A DNA stretch of 57,819 nucleotides from an uncultured Roseburia sp. (GCA_947652855.1 CANTEO010000006.1:1-57819), one strand, 5' to 3'. Numbered from the stretch's first letter, positions 17,201 through 26,091 are shown. A program made the numbers and translations. The notes: generated by a model not told the origin, from the sequence alone.

Positions 17201-20200
17201 TTCGCATTTTGAACCGCTTCATATTGCCCGGCATCGTCATTCCATTTTTCCCAATGATACGCAATCTCATATAACGACTCATTTTTATTCCCGGCAATCA
17301 CTTCCAGAGTGGCTGACCCGCCCTCTGCCGCCGTGACATTCGAGCTCTTCGCATATGCGGACAAACCGGAATCATAGGCCAGGCAGACGGCATACGTAAA
17401 GCTCTCCACAGGATCCGCCGCCGTAGCCTGCGAGCCGCCCGCCGTCACGTCCACAAGATATGTGCCGCGCACGTCATAAAGCGTCCCCGCCGAATTCTTT
17501 CCGGTCAGCTCATAGGCAGAGTCGCCTTCCTTCGCCTGCAAAGCCTCAAAATAAGCAACCGTCTTTTTCGTGTACCCGCCCGCGGCAAAGTCCCAGGAAT
17601 TATAATCCACCGTCTCAAGCGGCTCCCGTCCTGACTCCGCCGGAGGCACGGCCCCGGTCTCTTCCGGCACGTATTCTAAATTTCCGTCCGCGTCATGCAC
17701 ATAGCCGCCGTCCGCATCCTTTTTCGCGACATACGCAATCTCACGCACCCGATACCACTTTTTCGTTATGGAATATGCCGGGTCATTGACCTGTGAACGG
17801 ACATAAAGCGTCAGGCTCTCCCCGCGCTCGATATCATGCGTCACGGCATCCTGATACGTCTCCCCTTCCTCCAGCGCATACAAGTTCGTGTCAATTACGT
17901 AAGGGTCTTCCTCCAGGCGGCTTAAGCAGAAATAATACTGAGAAGCCCCCATCTCCTCTGCGCCCTTTCGCACCTGAACAGTCAGCCTGTGCGTATAGCG
18001 TTCTTCCATCGCTTCATCATAAACCGCGACAAAATCTTCCTCTGTCGTCTTGTCAATGCGGTAGGAGGCCGAAGCCGCCCCTTGAATTGGGGTAAACACA
18101 ATTTCCTTCTCGCCTGACTCACTTTCCTGGCCCTTCGCTTTCTCCCACAGATAAGAAAGCGTATAGCCCTCGTCAACAGCCACCTTCACGCCAAGCTCCG
18201 CCGGGTCAGACAGGCGCACGCTCTGGCTCTCGCCAATGATTTTCTTCAAGCGGTAGCCTGTCGATTCCTTCGGCGTAAGCACGCAGCTCATCTCGCCAAT
18301 CACTGCATTCGGGAATGCCTCTTTTAACTTTTCCGCAGAAAACACGCATTTGTAAGAGTTGTCAAAATCATTAATTTTTACATAGACGCTCCTGCCGTTT
18401 TCCCCGTCCAGGCGCGTTTCCTTTCCATCCTTGCCAACCGTGCGCCACTCATATGTAATCTTCCCAATGTCACCTTCATAATATGAATTTGGCCTTGCCG
18501 TCAGCTCTTTCGTTTCCCCTTTCCTCGCCATAAAATCATAAGAGCTTGCATAAATCGGCGTGAATGAAACGTCGTACCTGACGTTTTTTGCCGCAATTTC
18601 CGCCTCATTGCAGAAGAACGCAACAGCCAGCTCATAATAAGCCACCTGCTTTACGTCAGATTCCACGATCTCCCCGTTCTCATCCCGCTCGCCGAAATCA
18701 GAAAACAAAGGCAGGTCTCGGCCGGGCAGATAATTCGTCTCCTCCTCCGTGAGGACCGCGCCCTCTCCGCCGTCTGCGGCATATGCCTTCCATATATACT
18801 TGATTGACGTATGGCCTGTGTATTTCCCACTGACATTCGGGCTTACCCACTGGCTGCCCTCCAGGCTTGGATACGTAAGCTTCTGGTCTGAAAGCGTCTC
18901 CACGCCGTTAAAATAATCGTTCAAAAGCTCCGGATTTTTCTCAATGTCCTCTTTCGTCACGCCCCCAATATAGGAAAGCTCAAACTCTTTCTCCATCGTC
19001 CCAAGGATTTTCGCCCCATATTTAAAATCCACATGAAGCTGATAAGACGCGACCTCCTTCTCATCCAGCATATACGCTAAATAAAGCTGATAGCTGCCTA
19101 AATAGGAGGCGCTCGTTACGTTCCTGACCGGCTCCTCGCGCTCTGTGCCGTCTGCGTACACGCAGGAAAGCGTATAGTCCATGCACGCGTCCTCCCAATC
19201 CTCATTGACGCGTACGAAAAAATAGGACGGGCTTGCAGTTGCGTCCTTATCCATAAACTTGATCGTTTCTTTGTCCGGCGTGAAATCAGAAAATGTAAAG
19301 CAATCCTCCAATTTCACCTTATCCGGATCCACCCCGGTATAGTTGATCCGATAGGTTTTGTCCATGGAGCGGATCACCTGCGCCCCATATTTAAAATCAA
19401 TATGCAGCTGATAGCTGCTTACGGCCTTGCCATTCTTAAGATACGACAGGCCAACGTCACTGGAGTCAAAATAACTGACGTCTTCCGCCGTCTCCACTTC
19501 CTCGGAAGATCCATCCGAATATAGGGCAGTCAGTGAATAATCCATCCTGGAGCCGTACTCTTCATAACTAATGTCAAAATATTCCGGCTCCCTTTCCATC
19601 GTCAAGCTAGAAAGATCCACCGTCTCATCCTCTTCTGTAAAGCCCTCCACATAAAAATAATCCGAAAAGTCCGCGCTGCCAGACTCAATCTGATCCCAGG
19701 TCACGCCCGTGTAAGCATACGCCATCTCATATTGCAGCGCGATATCCGTCCCTTCCGGAACAGGCTCATAGCCGACCTCCGACAAGGCAGCCGTACAGCG
19801 GTATTTCGTCATTCTATTTTCATTTGTTATGCTCTCTCCCACATACAAATAGCTGTCCGTCTCGCCCTCCAGCTCTTCATACGCCCCGTCATCGACGGCT
19901 TTGCTCCACTGATAGGTAAAGCTTAACTCACTTTTATCTATCACGCCGCCATCTTCCATGCCCATCAGCGCATTCAGCGCATCCGAATCAACGTAATAAA
20001 AATCCGAATCTGTGGGCATGGACAGGGAAGACACATAGGCTGACGCTCCCGAAAATTCCGTCGTCTGCACAAGCGCCCCTGTTTCATCCACTTCATAATT
20101 TGTCCCATAGCCTTCATTGTACTGGGCAGCATAATCTGCGTCCCACATCACTGCCGCAGGCTCCGCCGCCTGTCCGTTCCCGGCTTCCGCTCCCTGCCCC

Positions 20201-20292
20201 GCCTTCGCCGTTACGCCCTGCTGCATCCACGCCGACGTGACCGAAAGCGAAAAGGCCATCACAAAAGCCAACGCCCGTTTCATTCCTTTCAT
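14257..20292 (-). CDS. giant secreted Ig-like/LRR surface protein (2011 aa)
   Basis: A 2011-residue secreted protein. Residues 1-31 form a signal peptide ending near VTAKA. Residues about 190-460 hold two copies of a module of about 120 residues ending in SYQLHVDFKYGA or close variants. From about 480 on come divergent Ig-like beta-sandwich modules; at least five successive ones (about 1190-1720) keep the YQWHK start, a Y-x-I core and an F/Y-x-C end typical of bacterial I-set-like folds. Near 1860-1970 is an LRR_5 (BspA-type) region (TAIEAKAFSGCKKLGRVTIEA), then a very lysine-rich tail. There is no LPXTG motif or membrane anchor; the basic tail may hold it to anionic wall polymers. A strong promoter precedes it. 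An adhesin-like role is inferred. Confidence 0.85.
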   Translation of the reverse strand: MKGMKRALAFVMAFSLSVTSAWMQQGVTAKAGQGAEAGNGQAAEPAAVMWDADYAAQYNEGYGTNYEVDETGALVQTTEFSGASAYVSSLSMPTDSDFYYVDSDALNALMGMEDGGVIDKSELSFTYQWSKAVDDGAYEELEGETDSYLYVGESITNENRMTKYRCTAALSEVGYEPVPEGTDIALQYEMAYAYTGVTWDQIESGSADFSDYFYVEGFTEEDETVDLSSLTMEREPEYFDISYEEYGSRMDYSLTALYSDGSSEEVETAEDVSYFDSSDVGLSYLKNGKAVSSYQLHIDFKYGAQVIRSMDKTYRINYTGVDPDKVKLEDCFTFSDFTPDKETIKFMDKDATASPSYFFVRVNEDWEDACMDYTLSCVYADGTEREEPVRNVTSASYLGSYQLYLAYMLDEKEVASYQLHVDFKYGAKILGTMEKEFELSYIGGVTKEDIEKNPELLNDYFNGVETLSDQKLTYPSLEGSQWVSPNVSGKYTGHTSIKYIWKAYAADGGEGAVLTEEETNYLPGRDLPLFSDFGERDENGEIVESDVKQVAYYELAVAFFCNEAEIAAKNVRYDVSFTPIYASSYDFMARKGETKELTARPNSYYEGDIGKITYEWRTVGKDGKETRLDGENGRSVYVKINDFDNSYKCVFSAEKLKEAFPNAVIGEMSCVLTPKESTGYRLKKIIGESQSVRLSDPAELGVKVAVDEGYTLSYLWEKAKGQESESGEKEIVFTPIQGAASASYRIDKTTEEDFVAVYDEAMEERYTHRLTVQVRKGAEEMGASQYYFCLSRLEEDPYVIDTNLYALEEGETYQDAVTHDIERGESLTLYVRSQVNDPAYSITKKWYRVREIAYVAKKDADGGYVHDADGNLEYVPEETGAVPPAESGREPLETVDYNSWDFAAGGYTKKTVAYFEALQAKEGDSAYELTGKNSAGTLYDVRGTYLVDVTAGGSQATAADPVESFTYAVCLAYDSGLSAYAKSSNVTAAEGGSATLEVIAGNKNESLYEIAYHWEKWNDDAGQYEAVQNANGKKYTIGKLAKKDYGNYRVKASDLSGREIFVFFTLSEDLTEPYFYTPATSYFNKSLGDDVTMEVKADIPESMEVSYDWYCTDQSIDYTAIGDWDEVADENWQIIGEEAAKYSFRLSEEEEFRAYKCVARYQSNGIRRERVFYFYVEDVTKNLLLERTTPGVLYKKVGDSASYGVRYKTDSAEILPEDVSYQWHKEDGTPIEGATQAAYTIDSISAEDFGVVYCEVTYSKRNRPKRISFQTLFYSDVEILSGESVACAVGEDVKLTAKVNNPSNQKLSYQWHFENYGIIYGATDPSYAIGEIGENQFGLYYCEISDGDCYIGRYTVRVLWQNPEEKDIILEDYVSEVSVPAGKAAAFQVSAKSDGGLALSYQWHQYTEDKGAVAIGGADEPTYTIPKALPAHAGSYFCEIRDTEGNMARAAFTLTVKSGLSVDSGSREEDDLIGYQTSIGKTVAMKANAAVEGDYEIFYQWHKVDDLYEELGAGNVIYGATKNELMISAVTMDDLGYYVCVVTDANGSEKRLNYQVYINTGLVIEPSTARPIASADGSVTMYVKAEANEGIQYQWSKWDVTDLAYVDISGATKASYRIPSITKGTMGSYRCTVFTSGERYSYFYTVDTLYGASQSRAFAEQNQGFTLSSDMRNRVTDAKYTYVWYEADAVTGSQKKTGCTTASYAGKAPVIKMSGSVLGYVPVSYSCEVYRDGVLVQEQDFTLNVLPKVTYSTSALPQTAHPFDKRVDMQAYRLAGAQSIVVTLDPKSGETLVIDAGGQGHPLGGEYGNVMTLSGNSAIFLAYDGNGIDYGYKVNSIVDAASKPGVKPPTGGGSVSQLPAQNKVYPSGQISYKVTKSAASGGTVSAVGVHESGKVKKGTITSLVIPKTVSIMGYTFQVTAIEAKAFSGCKKLGRVTIEANVASIGSQAFKGCPKLGNIIIKTTKLTAKSVGAKAFSGVKKTAKVKVPKKKLAAYKKFLKKKGFGKKAKITK

Positions 20293-20358
20293 CCTTCGTT
20301 CTCCTTTTCTATCTTTTTTCTGACGCGGCCTGCCTCCCGCGCCAACTCACAATATGAA

Positions 20359-20387
20359 ACTATATCCCTAATTTATTGAGTTGTCAA
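20359..20387 (-). promoter_or_regulatory. strong sigma-A promoter of the surface-protein gene
   Basis: Minus strand: TTGACA (20382-20387), a 17-bp spacer and TATAGT (20359-20364), 67 bp upstream of the start. The -35 is a perfect match and the -10 has five of six bases, so high constitutive expression is likely. Confidence 0.75.
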
Positions 20388-20507
20388 GCTTTTTATTCAT
20401 CATTTTTTTATCACTTGCCAAGCGCGCACGCAACAGACGCAAGGACGCGTATCCTCCGCACGCTGCGGCCTGGCAGCCGCAAGAGCCGGCAAGCGGAACG
20501 ATCCAGA

Positions 20508-20537
20508 AAAAACGCCCGTTTGCAAACAGGCGTTTTT
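20508..20537. terminator. bidirectional terminator
   Basis: AAAAACGCC (20508-20516) pairs with GGCGTTTTT (20529-20537), with an inner GTTT/AAAC pairing. It gives a U-tract on both strands and lies 32 bp after the stop of the CgeB-type gene, isolating it from the surface-protein gene downstream. Confidence 0.85.
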
Positions 20538-20569
20538 ACACAAAAAATTCTTTTGACTTATGAATGACG

Positions 20570-21751
20570 TTACCCAATCTGGCAGGGACAATTTTCACGA
20601 AAAACCTCAAGCATTTCTTCTACCCGCTTCACATATGTATGCAGGGCGCAAACTTTTTTATGCCCATTCTCCGCGATCTGCCTGCGCTCCTGCTCATGCC
20701 GCAGATAATACCCGCAAAGCTCCACCAGCTCCTCCACGCTTTCAAAGCAGACGAGATCTTCTTTATTTTTAAAATAGCACGGAATCTCCGCCTGAAAATT
20801 CGTCATCAAAAAGCCACCGCAGCCAAGCACGTCCCAAATACGTAAGGGCAGGCCGCTTTTGATGTTCGGGATCGTGAAATTCAGGTTGATTTTCGTCGCG
20901 GCGAACACCTTTGGCATTTCGCTCCAATAATCCAAGCTGCCGCCATAGCGCACGCGGATCAGCTCCCTTGCGTCACTGTTGCTGTACAGGGTGACGGGAT
21001 AGCGCTTGGAAAGCTCAATCAAAGACCTCATGCGCTGCTGCTGCGCCACCTTAAACCCTAAGACCGTCGTAGAAAAAATCAAGCCCAGATCCGAAAATGA
21101 GCCGCGGGATTTTTCCAGCTTAAACTGGCCCTGCAGCTCCTCCAGGACATTCACGGAAAGCATTTCCTCTAAAATATTGCCCCCGCTGATACACTGCTGC
21201 GCCCAGACCGCCGCGTCAAAATACCCCTGTAAGTAGCCAGACAGCTCCGGGCGCATTTTGTCATAGCTGTTGCGTTCATACAGGCTCCCCACAAACGCAA
21301 TGTCGTTCTCATATGCCGCCAAATCCTCACAATGCCCCAACAGGTATGCAATGCGGCCTGTGTTGACGGCCAAAGGCAGATGCCAGATCTGCTTTACGCC
21401 CATCCCCTTAAATTCCAGATAATTCGTCTTATCAAACGTAAAAAAATAATTATAGGGCGAAAATACATTCTCATGGTACATACTAATCAGGGGGCTGTCG
21501 CAGGTCCACACCAAATACGGCACCCCCATCCTGTCACAAACCGCCGTAATCAGGGCAAAATAGTTCATTGTAAACACAATGTCGCAGCCCTCCTTTTGAA
21601 TCATGCCGCAAAGCTCCTGCTCAAACGCGCGGTCTTCATCATAGCAGTCCAAATGCCGCTCCACTATCACATATTCATGCCCAAGCGCCGAAAACGCCTC
21701 GCACACATCGGCATAATTATATGCTTTCCATTTGTAGATTAAAATCCGCAT
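20570..21751 (-). CDS. CgeB/DUF3880-type glycosyltransferase
   Basis: A 393-residue cytosolic protein of the CgeB-like family with a GT-B fold. The N-terminal DUF3880 half (about 1-170) includes FTMNYFALITAVCDRMGVPY and WTCDSPL. The C-terminal Glyco_trans_1_2 half (about 250-385) carries INLNFTIPNIKSGLPLRIWD and CGGFLMTNFQAE, the nucleotide-sugar side of such enzymes. The sugar and acceptor are unknown. In Bacillus, CgeB affects the outer spore surface; related clostridial proteins glycosylate surface structures. It lies between uxaC and the giant surface-protein gene, whose product might be a target, but a strong terminator separates the two and nothing in the sequence proves a link. Confidence 0.85.
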   Translation of the reverse strand: MRILIYKWKAYNYADVCEAFSALGHEYVIVERHLDCYDEDRAFEQELCGMIQKEGCDIVFTMNYFALITAVCDRMGVPYLVWTCDSPLISMYHENVFSPYNYFFTFDKTNYLEFKGMGVKQIWHLPLAVNTGRIAYLLGHCEDLAAYENDIAFVGSLYERNSYDKMRPELSGYLQGYFDAAVWAQQCISGGNILEEMLSVNVLEELQGQFKLEKSRGSFSDLGLIFSTTVLGFKVAQQQRMRSLIELSKRYPVTLYSNSDARELIRVRYGGSLDYWSEMPKVFAATKINLNFTIPNIKSGLPLRIWDVLGCGGFLMTNFQAEIPCYFKNKEDLVCFESVEELVELCGYYLRHEQERRQIAENGHKKVCALHTYVKRVEEMLEVFRENCPCQIG

Positions 21752-21831
21752 CCAACGCCTCCTTCAACGGCTCTTTTGCCTTTTCTTCACGTTATCATAC
21801 CACAGATGCCGATTTTTTGCCATTGCGCTTC

Positions 21832-23232
21832 TCAAAACCTAAAATACCGCGCCGCATTGTAATAGGAGATATTTTTAACCATCTCCCCAAGCGCCTCCTC
21901 CTCTGCCGGATATTCCCCGCTTTCCACCCATTCGCCGATCAGGCCGCACAGGATCCTCCGAAAATATTCATGCCTGGCATACGACAAAAAGCTCCTGGAA
22001 TCCGTCAGCATCCCGATAAAATTCCCCAAAAGCCCCAGGTTTGCAAGCGACGTCATCTGCGCCCGCATCCCCTCTTTATGGTCATTAAACCACCATGCGC
22101 TGCCTTGCTGAATCTTTCCAATCGCCGAGGAATCCTGAAAGCAGCCCAACAGCGTGCCAACCGCCGCGTTATCGTTGGGATTTAACGAATACAGAATTGT
22201 CTTTGGCAGCTGCCCCGTCTTTTCAAGCGCATTCAAAAACTCCGCCAGCTCCGAAATCGGCGCCGCGTCGCCAATGCAGTCGAACCCGGAATCCGGGCCA
22301 AGCTTTATAAACGCCGCCGTATTATTGTCGCGCCTGCATCCAAAATGAAGCTGCATCACCCAGTCCCTGGCATGGCATTCCCTTCCCATTTCCAGCAAAA
22401 ACGCCGTCTGAAACGTGAGAGCCTCCTCCCCGCTTAAGTCGCCTCCGGAAAGGCGTTTTTGGAAAATGCCCTCCGCCTCCCCCTTCCTGGCCGGGCGGTG
22501 CATCACAAAGCCAAGCCCATGATCCGCGATCCGGCAGCCCAACGCAGCAAACGCGTCCATCCGTATGTGCAGCGAAAACAGGAGCGTCTGAAAGGAATCA
22601 ATCGCAACGCCGCTCGCTTCACTAAGCAGCGCAAGATAGTCCAGATAATCCTCCCTTCCAATCTGCATCGCCCGATCGGGCCGCCACGTCGGGCGCACTT
22701 TTATGTCAAATCCCACATCCTCCGCTATTTTTTTATGCCAAGTTAAGCTGTCCGCAGGGTCATCCGTCGTGCAAAGAAGCTCCACGCCCGCCTTGCGCAG
22801 CAACCCCCTTGCCGATAGCTGCCCATGCCGCAGCTTACGGCTGCAAAATTCCCATGCCTCGCCCGCCGTTTTGCCGTTTAGGACGCCATGATAGCCAAAA
22901 AAACGCGCAAGCTCCATATGGCTCCAGTGGTACAGGGGGTTCCCAATCGCTTTCTCGAGCGTCTGTGCCCATTTCTGAAATTTTTCCCAGTCAGAGGCGT
23001 CCCCTGTGATAAAACGCTCCTCTATTCCGTTTGCGCGCATCTGCCGCCATTTATAATGGTCCCCTTCCAGCCACAGCTGCGTCAGATTGTCAAATTTCCT
23101 GTCCTGCGCTATCTCCTGCGGGCTTAAATGGCAATGATAATCCAAAATCGGCATATTTTTTGCGTACCCGTAAAACAGCTTTTTTGCATATTCCGTCGAA
23201 AGCATAAAATCCTCATCCAAAAATTTCTTCAT
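21832..23232 (-). CDS. uxaC: glucuronate isomerase
   Basis: A 466-residue uronate isomerase, close to the 470 of the Escherichia coli enzyme. It converts D-glucuronate to D-fructuronate (and galacturonate to tagaturonate) at the head of the hexuronate pathway. The metal-binding YHCHLSP motif lies near residue 32. Other conserved pieces are TTDDPADSL, PTWRPDRA, MQLHFGCRRDNN and the C-terminal GMLTDSRSFLSY(A)RHEYFRR. The start ATG at 23232 has GGAGG eight bases upstream; an ATG 63 bp earlier is unsupported. Partner genes (uxaA, uxaB, kdgK) are absent, so the gene is an orphan here. Confidence 0.95.
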   Translation of the reverse strand: MKKFLDEDFMLSTEYAKKLFYGYAKNMPILDYHCHLSPQEIAQDRKFDNLTQLWLEGDHYKWRQMRANGIEERFITGDASDWEKFQKWAQTLEKAIGNPLYHWSHMELARFFGYHGVLNGKTAGEAWEFCSRKLRHGQLSARGLLRKAGVELLCTTDDPADSLTWHKKIAEDVGFDIKVRPTWRPDRAMQIGREDYLDYLALLSEASGVAIDSFQTLLFSLHIRMDAFAALGCRIADHGLGFVMHRPARKGEAEGIFQKRLSGGDLSGEEALTFQTAFLLEMGRECHARDWVMQLHFGCRRDNNTAAFIKLGPDSGFDCIGDAAPISELAEFLNALEKTGQLPKTILYSLNPNDNAAVGTLLGCFQDSSAIGKIQQGSAWWFNDHKEGMRAQMTSLANLGLLGNFIGMLTDSRSFLSYARHEYFRRILCGLIGEWVESGEYPAEEEALGEMVKNISYYNAARYFRF

Positions 23233-23390
23233 TGCATTGGCCTCCAAACTGTATTCTTTGGACTGACGCAATGACCGCTTGACGCCCAGGCTCATCGCTC
23301 TGGCTCAAATCGACGCAAGCAACCCGTCGGGCTGGTCAGGCCGTCAGCGCAATCATAGTATAACCCATGCGATTGGATGGTATGCCCCTC

Positions 23391-23433
23391 AAATAAAAAG
23401 CCTGCTATCTAACTTAAGCTTAGACAGCAGACT
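23391..23433 (-). terminator. terminator of the polysaccharide deacetylase gene
   Basis: Arms of 14 bases (23399-23412 with 23420-23433, including G-U pairs) close a 7-base loop and lead into a T-rich tract on the minus strand (TTTTTATTT). It lies 78 bp after the deacetylase stop and about 160 bp ahead of uxaC. Confidence 0.75.
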
Positions 23434-23510
23434 TCATTCATACAGCTTCTTTCAAAAATTACAGATGTTCTCTGATCCTAGTATATCATCCGCCAAAGGA
23501 AATCTCAAGC

Positions 23511-24305
23511 CTACAGATCCTGCAGCGACCCAAACGTATACCCCATCTCTTCCCATTTCGTCAAAAGCTCATCCATAATCGCCCCGTTCGTCTCCGACGT
23601 GGCGTGCAGCAAGACGATCGCGCCCGGATGAATCCGCGGAAGGAGCTTGCCATATGCCTCCTCCGCGGACGGCTGATTGTCCTGATACCAATCCACGTAT
23701 GCGAGGCTCCAGAAAAATGTGCGGTAGCCGAGCTGCTTCGCCATCGCAAGATTCTCCATATTGAATTTCCCCTGTGGGGGACGGTAGAGCTTCACCATCT
23801 CCTGTCCGGTAATCTCCTTGTACAGATTCGCCACGTCGTCCATTTCTTTCTGAAACGCGGAAAGGTCGCTGATGCTTGACATATCCGGGTGATGGTACGT
23901 ATGGTTCCCTACCAAATGCCCTTCCTCATTCATGCGCTTTACGATTTCCGGAGCCGTCTCCAAAAAATTCCCCACCACAAAAAACGCCCCCTGCGCATTG
24001 TGTTTGTTCAGGGCGTCCAGAATTTTCTCCGTGTTCCCGTTCTCATACCCGCAGTCAAACGTCAGGTAAATCACATTCTTTGACGTATCCCCAACGTAAT
24101 AGGCGTCCTGCTCCTTTAATTCGTCCGCGCTGACATTTCCAGCGGGCGTCGTCCCCTCCTCGCCAAAGCCTAAGCCCCAGTTATCCGTTGCATTTTGAAT
24201 GGAATGGGAGCCGCTAAAAACATCCACGATTTTAGCCGCCCCCATGCCCGCCCCATACATAAAAAGAAACAGCAAAACCAAAAGCAGTGATTTCTTCAGT
24301 TTCAT
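23511..24305 (-). CDS. polysaccharide deacetylase (PdaA-like)
   Basis: About 264 residues: an N-terminal membrane anchor (about 4-25) and a NodB-type carbohydrate esterase 4 domain. Visible motifs are TFDCGYENGNT (motif 1, catalytic Asp and metal Asp), HTYHHPDM (motif 2, metal histidines), RPPQGKFN (motif 3), and a C-terminal GAIVLLHATS. The DCGYENG form and the spacing match PdaA, which makes muramic-delta-lactam in the spore cortex. The ATG at 24305 lies just after AAGGTGTGGAT. A perfect sigma-E-like -10 (CATACAAT, 24335-24342 on the minus strand) precedes it, without a good -35, so sporulation control is only suggested. A vegetative wall deacetylase is the alternative. Confidence 0.85.
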   Translation of the reverse strand: MKLKKSLLLVLLFLFMYGAGMGAAKIVDVFSGSHSIQNATDNWGLGFGEEGTTPAGNVSADELKEQDAYYVGDTSKNVIYLTFDCGYENGNTEKILDALNKHNAQGAFFVVGNFLETAPEIVKRMNEEGHLVGNHTYHHPDMSSISDLSAFQKEMDDVANLYKEITGQEMVKLYRPPQGKFNMENLAMAKQLGYRTFFWSLAYVDWYQDNQPSAEEAYGKLLPRIHPGAIVLLHATSETNGAIMDELLTKWEEMGYTFGSLQDL

Positions 24306-24393
24306 ATCCACACCTTATGATGCTCTGTTACTCTATTGTATGAGATGGTTTCCAATTCATTCTATTTATTTTTGCGCATGGCCGCGCCGGATC

Positions 24394-25800
24394 TTATTCC
24401 TTCCCGTTCCAGCAATAGGTGCAGAGCCTGCACTTTTCAATCCCGACCGCGTCCATCATGTCGTCCAGGCGGTTAAAGCGCAGGGACGTAAAGTTCAGCT
24501 CCTTACGGATTTCCTCTACCATCCGCTCATATTCCTCCGTCTCCGGATCGGCATACTTCTTTAACGCCTCATCCGTGACCTCGCCCTTTTCCAAACGGGC
24601 AATCACCCTCCGGGTGATGAGATCCATTTCTGAAGAAGAGCGTGAGAAGTTCAAGTATTTGCAGCTATACAGCAACGGCGGGCAGGAGGGGCGGATATGC
24701 ACCTCCTTCGCCCCGCTCTGATAGAGAAATTCCGTTGTCTCGCGAAGCTGCGTCCCACGCACGATGGAATCGTCAATGAGCAGCAGGCTCTTATCCCTAA
24801 TCAGCTCTTCCACCGCCAGCATTTTCATTTTGGCGATCAAATTCCTCTGGCTCTGCACCGTAGGCATAAACGAGCGCGGCCAGGTCGGCGTATATTTGAT
24901 AAACGGCCTGGAAAACGGAATCCCAGACTCATTCGCATAGCCAATCGCGTGCGCCGTCCCGGAATCCGGCACGCCGGCCACAATGTCAGGACGCACCGTA
25001 TCCCGCTTTGCCATCCTCCTGCCGCACTCGTACCGCATCTGCTCTACGCTCACGCCCTCATACGAGCTGGCCGGATAGCCATAATACACCCAGAGGAACG
25101 TGCAAATCTTCATGTCCTTCCTTGGATCTGCAAGCGTCACGCAGTCCTTCTCCGTCACGACTGCGATTTCCCCCGGCCCCAATTCCTTATAGTCTCGATA
25201 GCCTAAATTGCGATATGCGAAATTTTCAAAAGAGACGCAAAACGCGCCTTCTTTTTTCCCGATGACGACGGGCGTGCGGCCATGCTTGTCCCGCGCGGCA
25301 TAAATCCCCTGAGAATTCATCAGCAAAATGGACAGGCAGCCGTCCACCATGTCAAGCGCATACAAAATCCCCTCAATTAAATTCTCCTTCTGATTAATCA
25401 GCGCCGCCGCCAGCTCCGTCGCGTTGATCTCCCCGCCGCTCATCTCCAGAAAATGAGAATTTCCATTTTCAAACAGCATCTGGGTCAATTCCTTCAAATT
25501 ATTTATCTTGCTAATGGCCGTGATGGCATATGTCCCGTGATGGGAGCGCACTAAAAGCGGCTGCGGCTCATAATCCGAAATGCAGCCAATGCCAATCCTG
25601 CCCTTCATTTTCTGTAAGTCTTTGTCAAATTTCGTGCGGAATGGAGCATTCTCAATATTGTGAATGGCACGGTCAAATCCATCCTCCCCATAAACTACCA
25701 TCCCTGCCCGCCTTGTCCCAAGATGAGAATGATAGTCAATGCCAAAAAACAAGTCAAATACACAGTCCTCTCCTGATGCAGCTCCAAAAAAACCTCCCAT
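24394..25800 (-). CDS. amidophosphoribosyltransferase-like protein lacking the N-terminal nucleophile
   Basis: A 468-residue relative of PurF, with an N-terminal class II glutamine amidotransferase-like domain (1-230) and a C-terminal phosphoribosyltransferase domain with the PRPP loop DDSIVRGT at 343-350. In true PurF the N-terminus matures to a Cys of the form CGVFG or CGIVG that hydrolyses glutamine; here the protein begins MGGFFGAAS, with Gly at that place. The nearest Cys is at 13. So glutaminase activity is doubtful and the enzyme may use ammonia or do something else. The C-terminus has a CRLCTYC cluster. The ATG at 25800 follows AAAGGAG. No purine genes are adjacent. It is likely a paralogue, not the housekeeping PurF. 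Confidence 0.8.
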   Translation of the reverse strand: MGGFFGAASGEDCVFDLFFGIDYHSHLGTRRAGMVVYGEDGFDRAIHNIENAPFRTKFDKDLQKMKGRIGIGCISDYEPQPLLVRSHHGTYAITAISKINNLKELTQMLFENGNSHFLEMSGGEINATELAAALINQKENLIEGILYALDMVDGCLSILLMNSQGIYAARDKHGRTPVVIGKKEGAFCVSFENFAYRNLGYRDYKELGPGEIAVVTEKDCVTLADPRKDMKICTFLWVYYGYPASSYEGVSVEQMRYECGRRMAKRDTVRPDIVAGVPDSGTAHAIGYANESGIPFSRPFIKYTPTWPRSFMPTVQSQRNLIAKMKMLAVEELIRDKSLLLIDDSIVRGTQLRETTEFLYQSGAKEVHIRPSCPPLLYSCKYLNFSRSSSEMDLITRRVIARLEKGEVTDEALKKYADPETEEYERMVEEIRKELNFTSLRFNRLDDMMDAVGIEKCRLCTYCWNGKE

Positions 25801-25863
25801 AATCCTTGCTCCTTTCCTGTCAAGCCTCTCAACAAAACGAACCATCAAAAAAATGCCACCTCT

Positions 25864-25892
25864 ATCATAATCGTTCCCCGCCAAATTGTAAA
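25864..25892 (-). promoter_or_regulatory. promoter of the PurF-like gene
   Basis: Minus strand: TTTACA (25887-25892), 17-bp spacer, TATGAT (25864-25869), 64 bp upstream of the chosen start, which also supports that start over longer readings. Confidence 0.6.
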
Positions 25893-25946
25893 CCCATTTC
25901 TTTCTAAGCCTCCATCCGTAAAATCCAAAATAAGCCGCAAAACTTC

Positions 25947-25975
25947 TTGAAAATAAAATAAGCTTGTGTTATAAT
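25947..25975 (+). promoter_or_regulatory. promoter of tRNA-Tyr
   Basis: TTGAAA (25947-25952), 17-bp spacer, perfect TATAAT (25970-25975), 35 bp before the tRNA. Confidence 0.8.
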
Positions 25976-26009
25976 AAATTTCGGCCAAGGCAGAAAGCTT
26001 TGGCTAAAT

Positions 26010-26091
26010 GGGCAGATTCCCGAGTGGCCAAAGGGGACAGACTGTAAATCTGCTGCATCTTGCTTCGGTGGTTCGAATCCACCTCTGCCCA
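26010..26091 (+). tRNA. tRNA-Tyr (GTA)
   Basis: An 82-base class II tRNA. The acceptor stem GGGCAGA pairs with TCTGCCC, the D-arm region is CGAGTGGCCAAAGGGG, and the anticodon loop CTGTAAA has anticodon GTA. It has a long variable arm and a GGTTCGAATCC T-arm. The discriminator is A, and the CCA end is not encoded. It has its own promoter and terminator, so it is a single-gene unit. Confidence 0.96.
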
